Positions 27,898 to 37,090 of a DNA stretch of 49,977 bases are shown piece after piece. Position 1 is the stretch's first letter. The number at the start of each line of letters is the position of its first letter. Where the stretch lies: contig UQDP01000016.1 in NCBI GenBank assembly GCA_900539845.1, positions 1 through 49,977 of the forward strand, in the 5' to 3' direction. The translations under genes were made by a program, and so were the position numbers. The stretch comes from an uncultured Oscillospiraceae bacterium. Its GTDB lineage: Bacteria > Bacillota > Clostridia > Oscillospirales > Acutalibacteraceae. The notes beneath the pieces were generated by a model. The model saw only the letters and a program-made list of their open reading frames with translations. It was not told where the DNA came from and ran no database searches.

Positions 27898-30006
27898 ATG
27901 TCTAAAAAAACAATCATTATCCTTGTCGTTTTACTTGTTATTATCATTGCCGTGGGCGCGGTTTCAGGGTATTATATCCTTTCAAACGACGGACCTTATG
28001 TCGGCATAGTAACATCTGCCGAAACAGGCGAGCCTATTGAGGGCGTAAGTGTTACGGACGGCAGACATGTTGTTAAAACAGACAGCGACGGCGCATTCAA
28101 GCTGAAGGGCTGGCGCAAAACAAGATTTATAACGGTAACTGCTCCTTCCGGATACTGGACGGAAAATTATTACATAGCGGTTGACAGGCAGAAGACATCT
28201 TATGACTTCACGCTTGAAAAATCGGATATTGAAGCAGGAAGCGCTCATACATTTATGCAGATATCGGACACGGAGATCGGCGAAAACGGAGTCGGCGAAT
28301 GGAAAGATTATTTAAAGGATCTTGCAGACGAGGAAAAGCCGGCGTTTCTGATCCACACGGGAGACATATGCTATGAGCCGGGGCTGAAACGCCATCTTTC
28401 CGATATGAACACGGAAAACATGGGGCTGCCTGTGAGATACATAATCGGCAATCACGACTATGTCAGCGGCGATTACGGCGAACAGCTTTTTGAAAGCATC
28501 TACGGCCCGGTCTGGTACTCATTTGAGGTGGGAAATGTTCATTATGTTGTTACCCCGTTCCAAACGGGCGGCGACTATAAATCCGGCTACAACAAAAATG
28601 ACCGCTGGCGCTGGCTGGAAAATGACCTTGAGAACACCGATCCCGATATGAAAGTCGTTATCTTCAACCACAACAAGCCGGTATCCGACGATTACGTTAT
28701 TGAGTTTGACAGAAAAGAACTGGATCTGAAAAAGCATAATCTGATTGCTTGGGTATTCGGGCACTACCACTACAATTATGTTGACACGCCGAGCGAAGAG
28801 AACAGTGTGCTTGCGATAAGCACCGGCAGACCTGACTGCGGCGGCATAGACGAATCTCCCAGTTCCACACGTATCATCTCAATAGATGAAAACGGCACGG
28901 TAAGCACAAAGCTTTACTATTATGACGAGGGCAGATTTACACAGCCCGATCCCGAAAACACGCAGCTTTTAGCAGCGCTGCCGTCCACGGTATTATTCGG
29001 TGATCCGATATATGACGACGGTATGATCTATGTTGCCACCGTGGATGACAACTGGCCGCGTCAGTGCGGGATCTACTGTATCAACGCAGAGACCGGCGAT
29101 ATCGTGTGGGAAACAGAAACCGTAAATTCAATAAAAAACAACCTGCTGCTTGAAAACGGCAAAATCATCGCGCAGGACTGCCAGGGCAATCTCTACTGTC
29201 TCAATGCACAGACCGGCGAAGATATATGGTCTACATTCGTTGCGCTGGGCACCTCGCTCAACACAAGCACCGGCATCTGCACAGACGGTAAAACGGTATA
29301 CGCCGGCTGCGCCGCATACGTTACCGCCGTGGATATCGAAACCGGCGAAACCGTGTGGTCCGCAGACCGCAAAAAAGGCGAATGCTCCGCCGCGGAATTT
29401 ATTTTAAACGGCAACAGACTCATCATAAGCTCTCACTGGGATTCCCTTACGGCGCTTGATAAAAACACGGGAAAAACACTTTGGGAAAACAAGGATGAGG
29501 ACATACGTTTCAGAAGCTCAACGCCCGCGGTGATCGACGAGAACACCTTGCTAGTGGCGGACAGCGACGCAATTATGACCGTTGACGCAACGAACGGTAA
29601 GATCACTTATAAAGCGGATAATCTGGGTTATAATTTTGCCACCGCTTCACAGCCGCTTATTGAAAACGGCATTGCATATATAACAACGGCGGATAAGGGC
29701 GTTGTTGCATATGACATACAGTCCGGGCAAATCATCTGGAACACGCAGCTCGGCAGAAGCATGGTTTACACGGCATCCTACACAAGCGGCGATTCACAGA
29801 CCGTTGACGGCAGAATACTTGATCTTGACGGCACTCTTGTTTTCGGCGCATCGGACGGAAATGTTTACCGGCTTGATCCGCAAAACGGAAATATTATCCA
29901 TCAAATAACCGTAGGCACGCCGATATTCTCAACCCTTGCTTATGACGGCAGCGCACTCTATGCGGCGGGATTCACAGGTGGAATTTACAGAATAAATAAC
30001 TTATAA
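27898..30006 (+). CDS. Membrane-anchored metallophosphoesterase with PQQ-like propeller
   Basis: 702 residues from ATG 27898, with CGGGAG 8 bases upstream; two in-frame GTGs precede it. An N-terminal membrane helix is followed by a small beta-sandwich (about 37-95; SVTDGRHVVKTDSDGAFKL) like the N-terminal domain of calcineurin-type phosphoesterases. The phosphoesterase domain (about 105-320) shows HTGDI, GNHDY, NHNKP and GHYHYN metal motifs; the first motif reads SDTE instead of the usual DxH. From about 355 there is a PQQ/Trp-docking beta-propeller with blades such as INAETGDIVWE, LNAQTGEDIWS and LDKNTGKTLWE. It is probably extracytoplasmic. The substrate is unknown. Confidence 0.9.
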   Translation: MSKKTIIILVVLLVIIIAVGAVSGYYILSNDGPYVGIVTSAETGEPIEGVSVTDGRHVVKTDSDGAFKLKGWRKTRFITVTAPSGYWTENYYIAVDRQKTSYDFTLEKSDIEAGSAHTFMQISDTEIGENGVGEWKDYLKDLADEEKPAFLIHTGDICYEPGLKRHLSDMNTENMGLPVRYIIGNHDYVSGDYGEQLFESIYGPVWYSFEVGNVHYVVTPFQTGGDYKSGYNKNDRWRWLENDLENTDPDMKVVIFNHNKPVSDDYVIEFDRKELDLKKHNLIAWVFGHYHYNYVDTPSEENSVLAISTGRPDCGGIDESPSSTRIISIDENGTVSTKLYYYDEGRFTQPDPENTQLLAALPSTVLFGDPIYDDGMIYVATVDDNWPRQCGIYCINAETGDIVWETETVNSIKNNLLLENGKIIAQDCQGNLYCLNAQTGEDIWSTFVALGTSLNTSTGICTDGKTVYAGCAAYVTAVDIETGETVWSADRKKGECSAAEFILNGNRLIISSHWDSLTALDKNTGKTLWENKDEDIRFRSSTPAVIDENTLLVADSDAIMTVDATNGKITYKADNLGYNFATASQPLIENGIAYITTADKGVVAYDIQSGQIIWNTQLGRSMVYTASYTSGDSQTVDGRILDLDGTLVFGASDGNVYRLDPQNGNIIHQITVGTPIFSTLAYDGSALYAAGFTGGIYRINNL

Positions 30007-30012
30007 AAAGCA

Positions 30013-30055
30013 CAAAACACCCGTGCAGGTTTGCCATTGCCTGCTCGGGTGTTTT
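30013..30055. terminator. Terminator between the phosphoesterase gene and ridA
   Basis: AACACCCG-T-GCAGG pairs with CCTGC-T-CGGGTGTT, followed by T's on the plus strand. T-rich sequence also follows on the minus strand, so it probably serves both converging genes. Confidence 0.9.
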
Positions 30056-30150
30056 TCACTTATTTTTTCAGCTTCTCAAAATCTGCTTTTTGATTCACGA
30101 AGATCATTAATAATAGCAGCCATAAGTTCACATCATACAAAGCCCTGCCT

Positions 30151-30522
30151 TTATAATTCAGCTATCAGCTCAACCTCGCAAAGCACGTTTTTGGGAAGCG
30201 CTTTAACCGCAACGCAGCTTCTGGCAGGCTTGTTTGTAAAATATTTTCCGTACACTTCGTTAAAAGCGGCAAAATCATTTATATCCGCTAAAAAGCAAAC
30301 GGTTTTAACTGCCTTATCAAGACCGGTTCCGGCAGCTTCACATACGGCTTTCAGATTTTTGCACACCTGCTCCGTCTGCCCCTCAATCGTTTTTGCCTCC
30401 ACATTGCCGGTTGCAGGGTCAATAGCGATCTGACCGCTTGTAAAAAGCATTCCGTTCGCCTTGACCGCCTGGCTGTAAGGCCCGATAGCATCCGGCGCGT
30501 TTTTTGTTGATACAAATTCCAC
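30151..30522 (-). CDS. ridA: RidA-family enamine/imine deaminase
   Basis: About 123 residues from GTG 30522, which has AAAGG 9 bases upstream; GTG 30531 is the alternative. Matches the YjgF/YER057c/UK114 family: AIGPYSQAV, GQIAIDPATG, and the catalytic Arg in PARSCVAVKALP, with ALP and the final CEVELIA strand. It hydrolyses reactive enamines/imines such as 2-aminoacrylate released by PLP dehydratases. It lies directly downstream of ilvA in the same direction, so enzyme and repair protein are produced together. Forms a trimer in known family members. Confidence 0.94.
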   Translation of the reverse strand: MEFVSTKNAPDAIGPYSQAVKANGMLFTSGQIAIDPATGNVEAKTIEGQTEQVCKNLKAVCEAAGTGLDKAVKTVCFLADINDFAAFNEVYGKYFTNKPARSCVAVKALPKNVLCEVELIAEL

Positions 30523-30558
30523 TGTAAACACCCTTTCTGAAAGTATTATTAAATCTTA

Positions 30559-31758
30559 TCAGTCGCAAACTTCAAAGCCTGCGTCCTTAAGCGCGGCCTT
30601 GATCGCCACAACATGAGCGTAATCCCTTGTTTCAACACCTATTCTGAGATAGCAGTCCGTAATGTTCATATCCAGATCGGTGCTGTCATAATTTACGCTT
30701 GTAACATTTGCGCCGGTCTGCGAAATGATCTTGGAAACATCGGCAAGCTGACCCGGCTTATCTGAAAGCGCGATAGTGATATTGGCGGTTCTGCCGCTCA
30801 TTTTCAGACCTCTTTCAATCACTCTTGAAAGAATGGTAACATCGATATTTCCGCCTGAAACAAGGCAGCACACTTTCTTTCCTTTGATATCCGGGATCTT
30901 CCCGGCAAGCACTGCCGCCACGGGAACAGCACCGGCGCCCTCTGCTATGAGCTTCTGCTGCTCAAGCAGAGTCAGTATGGCAAGAGCAATCTCATCATCG
31001 GAAACGGTATAAATCCCGTCCACATACTGATTGACCATTTCATATGTAATATCTCCGGGGGTCTTAACGGCTATGCCGTCCGCAATTGTCTGAACTCTGG
31101 GCAGTGTTTCTATCTTTCCGTCGTTCACCGACCTTTCCATACTCGGCGCGCCCTGCGCCTGAACGCCGTACACCTTACAGTCGGGATTTATCTGCTTGAT
31201 CGTATACGCCACGCCGGAAATGAGTCCGCCGCCGCCTATCGGCACGATAACGGCATCCGCGTCGGGAAGCTGTTCCATGATCTCCAGTCCAACAGTGCCC
31301 TGACCTGCTATAACGTCGGGATCGTCGAACGGATGTATAAAACAATATCCCTTTTCATCCCTCAGCTCAATCGCCTTGTTATAAGCGTCATCATACACGC
31401 CCTTGACCATGCACACCTCCGCGCCGAAACGCTTGGTTGCCTCCACCTTTGAGATCGGCGCGCCGTCCGGCAGGCAGATTATGCTTTTAATTCCGCTTCT
31501 TGTTGCCGCCAAAGCGACCCCCTGCGCGTGATTTCCTGCCGAGCAGGCTATAACGCCCCTCTTTTTCTCCTCATCCGAAAGCCGGCTGATTTTAAAATAA
31601 GCGCCTCTGACTTTAAAAGAACCTGTGACCTGCAGATTTTCCGTTTTAAGATATATTTCCGCGTCATCTCTGATATTCGGCGCATAGATCATATCTGTTT
31701 TTCTTATGATCTCCTTTAATACGCCTGCGGCTTTGTATACCCTGTCTAAAGTAAGCAT
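30559..31758 (-). CDS. ilvA: Threonine ammonia-lyase with ACT domain
   Basis: 399 residues, ATG with GGAG 9 bases upstream. The PLP-fold has Lys49 in TGSFKVRGA for the Schiff base and PIGGGGLISG for phosphate binding. A single C-terminal ACT domain (about 325-399; ITIALSDKPGQLADVSKII) follows. It deaminates threonine to 2-oxobutanoate, the precursor of isoleucine. Length and the single ACT domain resemble the short (TdcB/YgxB-like) Clostridia type rather than the 514-residue E. coli IlvA, so a catabolic role is possible. Co-transcribed with ridA. Confidence 0.94.
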   Translation of the reverse strand: MLTLDRVYKAAGVLKEIIRKTDMIYAPNIRDDAEIYLKTENLQVTGSFKVRGAYFKISRLSDEEKKRGVIACSAGNHAQGVALAATRSGIKSIICLPDGAPISKVEATKRFGAEVCMVKGVYDDAYNKAIELRDEKGYCFIHPFDDPDVIAGQGTVGLEIMEQLPDADAVIVPIGGGGLISGVAYTIKQINPDCKVYGVQAQGAPSMERSVNDGKIETLPRVQTIADGIAVKTPGDITYEMVNQYVDGIYTVSDDEIALAILTLLEQQKLIAEGAGAVPVAAVLAGKIPDIKGKKVCCLVSGGNIDVTILSRVIERGLKMSGRTANITIALSDKPGQLADVSKIISQTGANVTSVNYDSTDLDMNITDCYLRIGVETRDYAHVVAIKAALKDAGFEVCD

Positions 31759-31796
31759 AATTTCACTCTCCGTAGCATCTTTTCTTTATTTATGAT

Positions 31797-31825
31797 ATTC
31801 TAATACTATAATTAAAATTTGTCAA
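31797..31825 (-). promoter_or_regulatory. Sigma-A promoter of ilvA-ridA
   Basis: On the minus strand TTGACA (31825-31820), 17-bp spacer, TAGAAT (31802-31797). The leader is only about 33 nt. Confidence 0.87.
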
Positions 31826-31913
31826 ATGCACAATTTTATCCTCCGTTATTTGTGCATAATGCCGATTTGACCGCACAGACCTTCTCCGCAGTTTGCACTA
31901 TGCTTTATTTATA

Positions 31914-31942
31914 TTGACTTTAAACCGTTTTTGTTTTAAAAT
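31914..31942 (+). promoter_or_regulatory. Sigma-A promoter of the solute-binding lipoprotein
   Basis: TTGACT (31914-31919), 17-bp spacer, TAAAAT (31937-31942), about 35 bases before the TTG start. Confidence 0.8.
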
Positions 31943-31977
31943 TACAGTATCACACATCTCTTTGAGGGGGATATAAT

Positions 31978-32835
31978 TTGAAACAGGTCACTAAAATCAT
32001 ATCCGTATTTTTGTGCTTGCTGATGATAAGCAGCGCTTTCGCAGGCTGCGCCGCGGCTGAAGATGAAGACGCCGTTACAGACGCAACCATGCTCATTGCC
32101 TACACCGAAGAAGTTTCCCCGTTTCTTTACACGGACGAAGACGGCAATCTCACCGGATTTGACGCGGAACTCATCGCCGCCACATTTGACGCTTTTAAAG
32201 GCGAGTATGACAACTATAAATTCATAAAGGTTGAAGAAGGCTACCGCCTTGGCGAAGACACCGCTTATACGGATGAAGAGGGAAACGAATATTCCGCTAT
32301 CATATATTGCGGCGGAATTCAGAAAAACACCGGCACAATGAATGAGGATTACAACTGGAGCAGCAATATCATTGAGAACAACATAATCACCGTTGTGCCG
32401 TCCGCAAGTCCAATCTCTTCCTACAGAGACCTGGAAGGCGTAAAAACGGGAGTCGTTTCCGATGCTGCGTTTAACGCGCTTCAGGAAAACGCCTCTGTAT
32501 ACAACTCCCTCAGCTCTGCGCAGCAGTACGCCACGGCGCAGGAAGCTTTCGCGGCGCTTGACGCAGGCGAGATCGACGCTGTTGTTATTGATGACTTTGA
32601 TTTTTATACATATGACGGCGCAGATTCTTACACCGTGCTGAACGGCACGCTTGACACCGTTGAATACGGCTTTGCGTTTGCCAAATCAAATGACTATTCT
32701 TCGGGCTTTAACGAAGCAGTGCTTGAGATTAGCTCTACCGATTACAGCGAGGAAGATACGCTTACCCCGCTTGTTGAAAAATATTTCGGCTATGCAGATG
32801 CCTGCGTATTTGATTATCAGCCTGAGGAGCAATAA
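31978..32835 (+). CDS. Orphan solute-binding lipoprotein (SBP family 3)
   Basis: 285 residues starting at TTG 31978, with GAGGGGG 7 bases upstream; no in-frame ATG is near. Residues 1-23 are a lipoprotein signal ending AFAGC, so Cys23 would be lipidated. The mature protein follows the family-3 amino-acid-binding pattern: LIAYTEEVSPFLYTDEDGN, LTGFDAELIAA, the lobe-2 strand GVKTGVVSDAAFNAL, and ALDAGEIDAVVID. It should bind an amino acid or similar ligand outside the membrane. No permease or ATPase gene is adjacent, so its transporter is elsewhere or it acts as a sensor. Confidence 0.9.
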   Translation: MKQVTKIISVFLCLLMISSAFAGCAAAEDEDAVTDATMLIAYTEEVSPFLYTDEDGNLTGFDAELIAATFDAFKGEYDNYKFIKVEEGYRLGEDTAYTDEEGNEYSAIIYCGGIQKNTGTMNEDYNWSSNIIENNIITVVPSASPISSYRDLEGVKTGVVSDAAFNALQENASVYNSLSSAQQYATAQEAFAALDAGEIDAVVIDDFDFYTYDGADSYTVLNGTLDTVEYGFAFAKSNDYSSGFNEAVLEISSTDYSEEDTLTPLVEKYFGYADACVFDYQPEEQ

Positions 32836-32860
32836 CACAGACTAAAAATATATAAAAAAC

Positions 32861-32899
32861 AACAGCGGCTCGGTTATTTTTCCCGGACCGCTGTTTTTT
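32861..32899. terminator. Terminator between the lipoprotein and LUD genes
   Basis: AACAGCGG...CGG pairs imperfectly with CCGGACCGCTGTT and is followed by six T's on the plus strand. The minus strand also gives a T-rich tail. Confidence 0.85.
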
Positions 32900-32940
32900 G
32901 TGTTAGATTCATGTGTAAGGAAATGCTGTTGCGCTGATCA

Positions 32941-33585
32941 TCAGTATCCTAGTTCCTCATTTACGATAATGACCTTGATTCTGCCCTTATGGCGCTGATA
33001 GGCCGATATAACATAATTGCAGCATATACGTTCAGGACTCAGACAGCCTGAGCATATCTCAGCGCATTCCGTTCCTATGCTTATACACTTTCCCGTTGCC
33101 GCGCAGGGCGTTCTTTTCTGAAGCCGTGTGGTATTCTTCGGCGCCGCCTGCGCCTTAACACGCATTACTGCACTTTCGATATCCGGCACGATCTTGTTCC
33201 TGCCCACAACCATTATGACCTGTTTCGGGCCGTACACAATGCAGGCAACACGGTTTGAATTGCCGTCCACATTGTAAAGCTCGCCGTTTTCCGTCACGGC
33301 GTTTGAAGAGCAGAAATACGCGTCGCACCCAAACGCTTTGATATAACATTCCCTTATCGCGTCCCCGTCCAGACCGCGCCTGTCATAAAAGACATAATCC
33401 CCGCTCTCCAGCAGGCTCATCACACCTGTTTCGATCAGCGTTTCACTGCCGCCGTTTGAGACTGTGCTGCCTTCTGGAACAAGGCTTTTTATAATAGGAA
33501 CGACCTTGCTCTTATCTTCGGCATAATATGCCGAAATATTGTTTTTCTCAAGATTTTTCATCGTTTTTTCTATAACAGCGTCCAT
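32941..33585 (-). CDS. LUD-domain protein (LutC/YkgG-like)
   Basis: 214 residues, ATG with AGGAGG 7 bases upstream. The LUD fold is seen in VSNGGSETLIETGVM, FYDRRGLDG and AVTENGELYNVDG followed by NRVACIVYGPKQ. This family includes LutB/LutC lactate-utilisation proteins. The C-terminal tail has several cysteines (TPCAATGKC, CAEICSGCLSPERICC), suggesting metal or Fe-S binding. It lies 15 bases downstream of comM and is probably co-transcribed, although the two functions are not obviously related. No LutA/LutB partner is nearby. Confidence 0.85.
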   Translation of the reverse strand: MDAVIEKTMKNLEKNNISAYYAEDKSKVVPIIKSLVPEGSTVSNGGSETLIETGVMSLLESGDYVFYDRRGLDGDAIRECYIKAFGCDAYFCSSNAVTENGELYNVDGNSNRVACIVYGPKQVIMVVGRNKIVPDIESAVMRVKAQAAPKNTTRLQKRTPCAATGKCISIGTECAEICSGCLSPERICCNYVISAYQRHKGRIKVIIVNEELGY

Positions 33586-33600
33586 CTTATTTCCTCCTTT

Positions 33601-35130
33601 TTATTGCTCGGTCCAATATTTTCTGTCCAGACTTCTGTACTGCACGGCCTGCGCGATATGACTGAGCTCAATCTTTTCACAGCCCTCAAGATCCGCGATC
33701 GTTCTGGAAATGCGCAGGATCTTATCATAAGCGCGTGCCGAAAGTCCGAGTCTTTCAAAGCTGAGCTTGAGCAGATCAGCCGCGTCTTTCGTAAGCACGC
33801 AGAATTCACGCGTCATCGGCGGAGTCATTTTAGCATTGCAGGTTATCCCCGTGCCTTTGAACCTGCCGCGCTGTATCTCACGCGCTCGGTTGACCCTTTT
33901 TCTTATCTCGGCGGAGCTTTCCTCCCGTTCCCCTGAAGATAATCTTTCGTAATCCACCGGCTCTACCTCTATGTGAATATCTATTCTGTCCAAAATCGGT
34001 CCGCTGACCTTGTCCCGGTATCTGCGCTTTGCTGCGTCCGTGCACACACATTCGCGTGTGGGATGCCCCAGATATCCGCATGGGCAGGGATTCATTGCCG
34101 CAACCACCATAATGTTGGACGGATAAGAAACGGTTCCGGCGCTGCGCGCAATGGTGATCTTTCCGTCCTCAAGCGGCTGGCGGAGCGATTCCTTGGCACG
34201 CCTGTCAAACTCCGGGAACTCATCCATAAACAGCACACCGTTGTTGGCAAGACTGATCTCGCCCGGGCGCGGTATCTGACCGCCGCCCGTAAGCCCCTGC
34301 GCGGAGATCGTGTGATGCGGACTTCTGAACGGTCGTTTTGTAATAAGCTGAACATCCGGCGGAAGCTCGCCTGCGATTGAATAGATCTTCGTTGTTTCCA
34401 GCTCCTCGTCGAAGCTCATTTCCGGCAGGATGGACGGTAGCCTTTTTGCAAGCATGGATTTGCCCGTACCCGGAGGACCGACCATTATGCAGTTATGGCC
34501 GCCGGCTGCGGCTATCTCAAGGGCTCTTTTCGCGTCCTCCTGCCCCTTAACGTCTGCAAAATCAAGTGTTTCATCGTATGTTGCAAGCTGTGAAACGGGC
34601 GTATAACAGGGCGCTATGCGTTCCTCGCCGCTTATGTGCCTAATCACCTCGCCTATATTTCTTACAGGGAACACATCCACACCGTTTACAACACCTGCCT
34701 CCGTCTTATTTCCGTAAGGAATAAAAACAGTGCCGATTCCCTCCTCCCTCGCTCTGAGCAGCATAGGCAGTATGCCGTTGCAGGGGCGTATCTCGCCGTC
34801 CAGCGAAAGCTCGCCGACAAAGGCGCAGTCTTCTATTGACCCTTTTATCTGCCCGGTTGCGGTCAGCACGGCAATCAGTATCGGCAAATCGTAAAGCGGA
34901 CCCTCCTTTTTGATATCGGCGGGCGCTATATTCACCGTTATGCGTGAAACGGGAAAGTCGTAGCGGCAGTTTTTTATACTTGCGCGCACACGCTCACGGC
35001 TCTCCTTAACTGCGGCGTCGGGCAGACCGACTATATCAAATCTCGGAAGCCCCTTGCTGAGATCCGCCTCAACAACGACCGAAAACGCGTCCATTCCGTA
35101 TATTCCGAGACTTTTCGCCTTTGCAAACAT
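33601..35130 (-). CDS. comM: ComM/YifB-family Mg-chelatase-like ATPase
   Basis: 509 residues from ATG 35130 (MFAKAKSLGIYG), with AGGTG just upstream; the in-frame ATG at 35154 adds 8 atypical residues. An N-terminal Lon-like fold (GLPRFDIVGLPDAAVKESRE) precedes an AAA domain with Walker A GPPGTGKSM and Walker B GVLFMDEFPEF. A Cys cluster follows (CPCGYLGHPTRECVC). The C-terminal region has LSARAYDKILRISRTIADL. In transformable bacteria ComM is a hexameric helicase promoting branch migration; the family is common in non-competent Clostridia too. Confidence 0.93.
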   Translation of the reverse strand: MFAKAKSLGIYGMDAFSVVVEADLSKGLPRFDIVGLPDAAVKESRERVRASIKNCRYDFPVSRITVNIAPADIKKEGPLYDLPILIAVLTATGQIKGSIEDCAFVGELSLDGEIRPCNGILPMLLRAREEGIGTVFIPYGNKTEAGVVNGVDVFPVRNIGEVIRHISGEERIAPCYTPVSQLATYDETLDFADVKGQEDAKRALEIAAAGGHNCIMVGPPGTGKSMLAKRLPSILPEMSFDEELETTKIYSIAGELPPDVQLITKRPFRSPHHTISAQGLTGGGQIPRPGEISLANNGVLFMDEFPEFDRRAKESLRQPLEDGKITIARSAGTVSYPSNIMVVAAMNPCPCGYLGHPTRECVCTDAAKRRYRDKVSGPILDRIDIHIEVEPVDYERLSSGEREESSAEIRKRVNRAREIQRGRFKGTGITCNAKMTPPMTREFCVLTKDAADLLKLSFERLGLSARAYDKILRISRTIADLEGCEKIELSHIAQAVQYRSLDRKYWTEQ

Positions 35131-35186
35131 AAACGCACCTGCTTTCAAACTCATAAGCGCATAACACGCGGTAGTGTACTGATTAC

Positions 35187-35215
35187 AGTATACTAAATAT
35201 TACGTCTGCCTGCAA
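35187..35215 (-). promoter_or_regulatory. Sigma-A promoter of comM
   Basis: On the minus strand TTGCAG (35215-35210), 17-bp spacer, TATACT (35192-35187). Confidence 0.75.
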
Positions 35216-35268
35216 GCACCCGGTAATAATCCTATCAGGAATTAATAAAATGTTTAATGGGTATATTA

Positions 35269-35297
35269 TTGACAACGGCTGTTAATCAGTTTACAAT
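35269..35297 (+). promoter_or_regulatory. Sigma-A promoter of pgcA
   Basis: TTGACA (35269-35274), 17-bp spacer, TACAAT (35292-35297), 65 bases before the ATG. Confidence 0.87.
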
Positions 35298-35361
35298 AAA
35301 TGCGCAGTAATACATAACGTGTAAAACACTAAAAAGCTTAAATTCTAACGGGAGTGATCTT

Positions 35362-37086
35362 ATGGATATCAACGAATTATACGGGCAGTGGCTGAAAAAC
35401 GCCGACGCCGACCCGGACCTTGCCGCGGAATTAAAAGAGATCAGCGGCAAAGAGGAAGAAATTGCGGACAGGTTTTATAAGGAACTTGAATTCGGCACGG
35501 CAGGGCTTCGCGGCGTGATCGGCGCGGGCACAAACAGAATGAATATATACACGGTTTGCAGGGCAACACAGGGCCTTGCGGATTTCCTGAACGCCCATTA
35601 TGATAAACCGAGCTGCGCAATCGGCTATGACTCACGTATAAAGAGCGATTATTTTTCAAAAGAAGCTGCTAAGACGCTTGCGGCAAACGGAATAAAGGTC
35701 TATATTTTTGAAGAGCTGGAGCCTACCCCCTGCCTTTCTTACGCAATACGTAAATTCCGCACCGAGGGCGGAATCATCTTGACCGCCTCACACAACCCGG
35801 CGAAATACAACGGCTATAAATGCTATGATGCAAACGGATATCAGATGACGGACGAGGAAGCCGCCGAGACCTATGAATACATCAAAAAAGTGGACTATTT
35901 CACGGGAATAAAAACCATGGATTTTGATGAAGCGGTCAGCAAGGGGCTTATCGAATATATGGGGCAGGACGTTATTGAAAGCTTCCTTGACGAAGTGCAG
36001 AAGCAGTGCGTCAACCCCGGAATATGCGAAAAAGCAGATCTGAAAGTGATCTATACTCCGCTCAACGGCACGGGCAACAAGCCGGTGCGCAAAATTCTTG
36101 ACAGAATCGGCATTAAGGATGTTTATGTTGTGCCGGAGCAGGAAAATCCGAACGGCAATTTCCCCACCTGCCCTTACCCGAACCCCGAAATTCGGCAGGC
36201 ATTTGAACTTGCGCTTAAAGCTGCCGAAGAACGCGGCGCGGATATTCTGCTTGCCACGGACCCGGACTGCGACAGAGTGGGAATCGCCGTGAATAACGGC
36301 AGCGGCAGCTATGAGCTTATGAGCGGAAACGAAGTGGGCGCAATGCTGCTCAACTATCTGCTCTCTCAGAAAAAGGCAAACGGCACTCTGCCGAAGCATG
36401 CGGTTGCGGCAAAATCCTTTGTTTCCACCGATCTGGCGCAGGAGATAGCAAAGAAATACGGATGCGAGTTCAAGAACCTGCTCACAGGCTTCAAATATAT
36501 CGGCGAGCTTATAACCAACCTTGAAACGCAGGGCAGAGCCGAGGATTTCATTATGGGCTTTGAGGAATCCTACGGTTACCTTGCCGGCACGCATGCAAGG
36601 GATAAGGACGCTGTTGTGGGCTCTATGCTCATCTGCGAGATGGCGGCTTATTATAAAACACAGGGCAAGACCCTGCTTGACGTTATGGCTGAAATCTACG
36701 TCGAATTCGGTTATTACAACAACACCGTTAAAAGCTATGAATTTGACGGTGAGGCAGGCATGAAAAAGATGCAGGCGATCATGGACGATCTTCGTAAGAA
36801 CCCGCCCGAAAGCCTTGCCGGAGCGCAGATTGTTTACACCGCCGATTATGAAACGAGCGTTGAAACAGACCTTAAAACAGGTACTGAAAACAAGATTGAG
36901 CTGCCGAAATCCAATGTGCTTGCTTACAAGGCAGAAAACGGCAGCGGACTTATTGTTCGCCCAAGCGGCACGGAACCGAAAATAAAGGCATATATCACTG
37001 CCATCGGAGCAGATAAGAAATCCGCACAGGCTCAGGCGGATAAGCTGATTGCGGAAGCGGATATGATCAGGCACGCGGAGGGCTGA
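35362..37086 (+). CDS. pgcA: Alpha-phosphoglucomutase / phosphomannomutase family
   Basis: 574 residues, ATG with GGGAGTG upstream. The alpha-D-phosphohexomutase motifs are in order: FGTAGLRGVIG at the N-terminus, the phospho-serine loop TASHNPAKYNG, the metal loop DPDCDRVG, the sugar loop GFEESYGY, and the phosphate-binding RPSGTEPK near the end. It interconverts glucose-6-phosphate and glucose-1-phosphate, supplying nucleotide sugars and glycogen. Length matches Bacillus PgcA (about 580). A 33-codon ORF follows 4 bases after the stop. Confidence 0.95.
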   Translation: MDINELYGQWLKNADADPDLAAELKEISGKEEEIADRFYKELEFGTAGLRGVIGAGTNRMNIYTVCRATQGLADFLNAHYDKPSCAIGYDSRIKSDYFSKEAAKTLAANGIKVYIFEELEPTPCLSYAIRKFRTEGGIILTASHNPAKYNGYKCYDANGYQMTDEEAAETYEYIKKVDYFTGIKTMDFDEAVSKGLIEYMGQDVIESFLDEVQKQCVNPGICEKADLKVIYTPLNGTGNKPVRKILDRIGIKDVYVVPEQENPNGNFPTCPYPNPEIRQAFELALKAAEERGADILLATDPDCDRVGIAVNNGSGSYELMSGNEVGAMLLNYLLSQKKANGTLPKHAVAAKSFVSTDLAQEIAKKYGCEFKNLLTGFKYIGELITNLETQGRAEDFIMGFEESYGYLAGTHARDKDAVVGSMLICEMAAYYKTQGKTLLDVMAEIYVEFGYYNNTVKSYEFDGEAGMKKMQAIMDDLRKNPPESLAGAQIVYTADYETSVETDLKTGTENKIELPKSNVLAYKAENGSGLIVRPSGTEPKIKAYITAIGADKKSAQAQADKLIAEADMIRHAEG

Positions 37087-37090
37087 ACCT

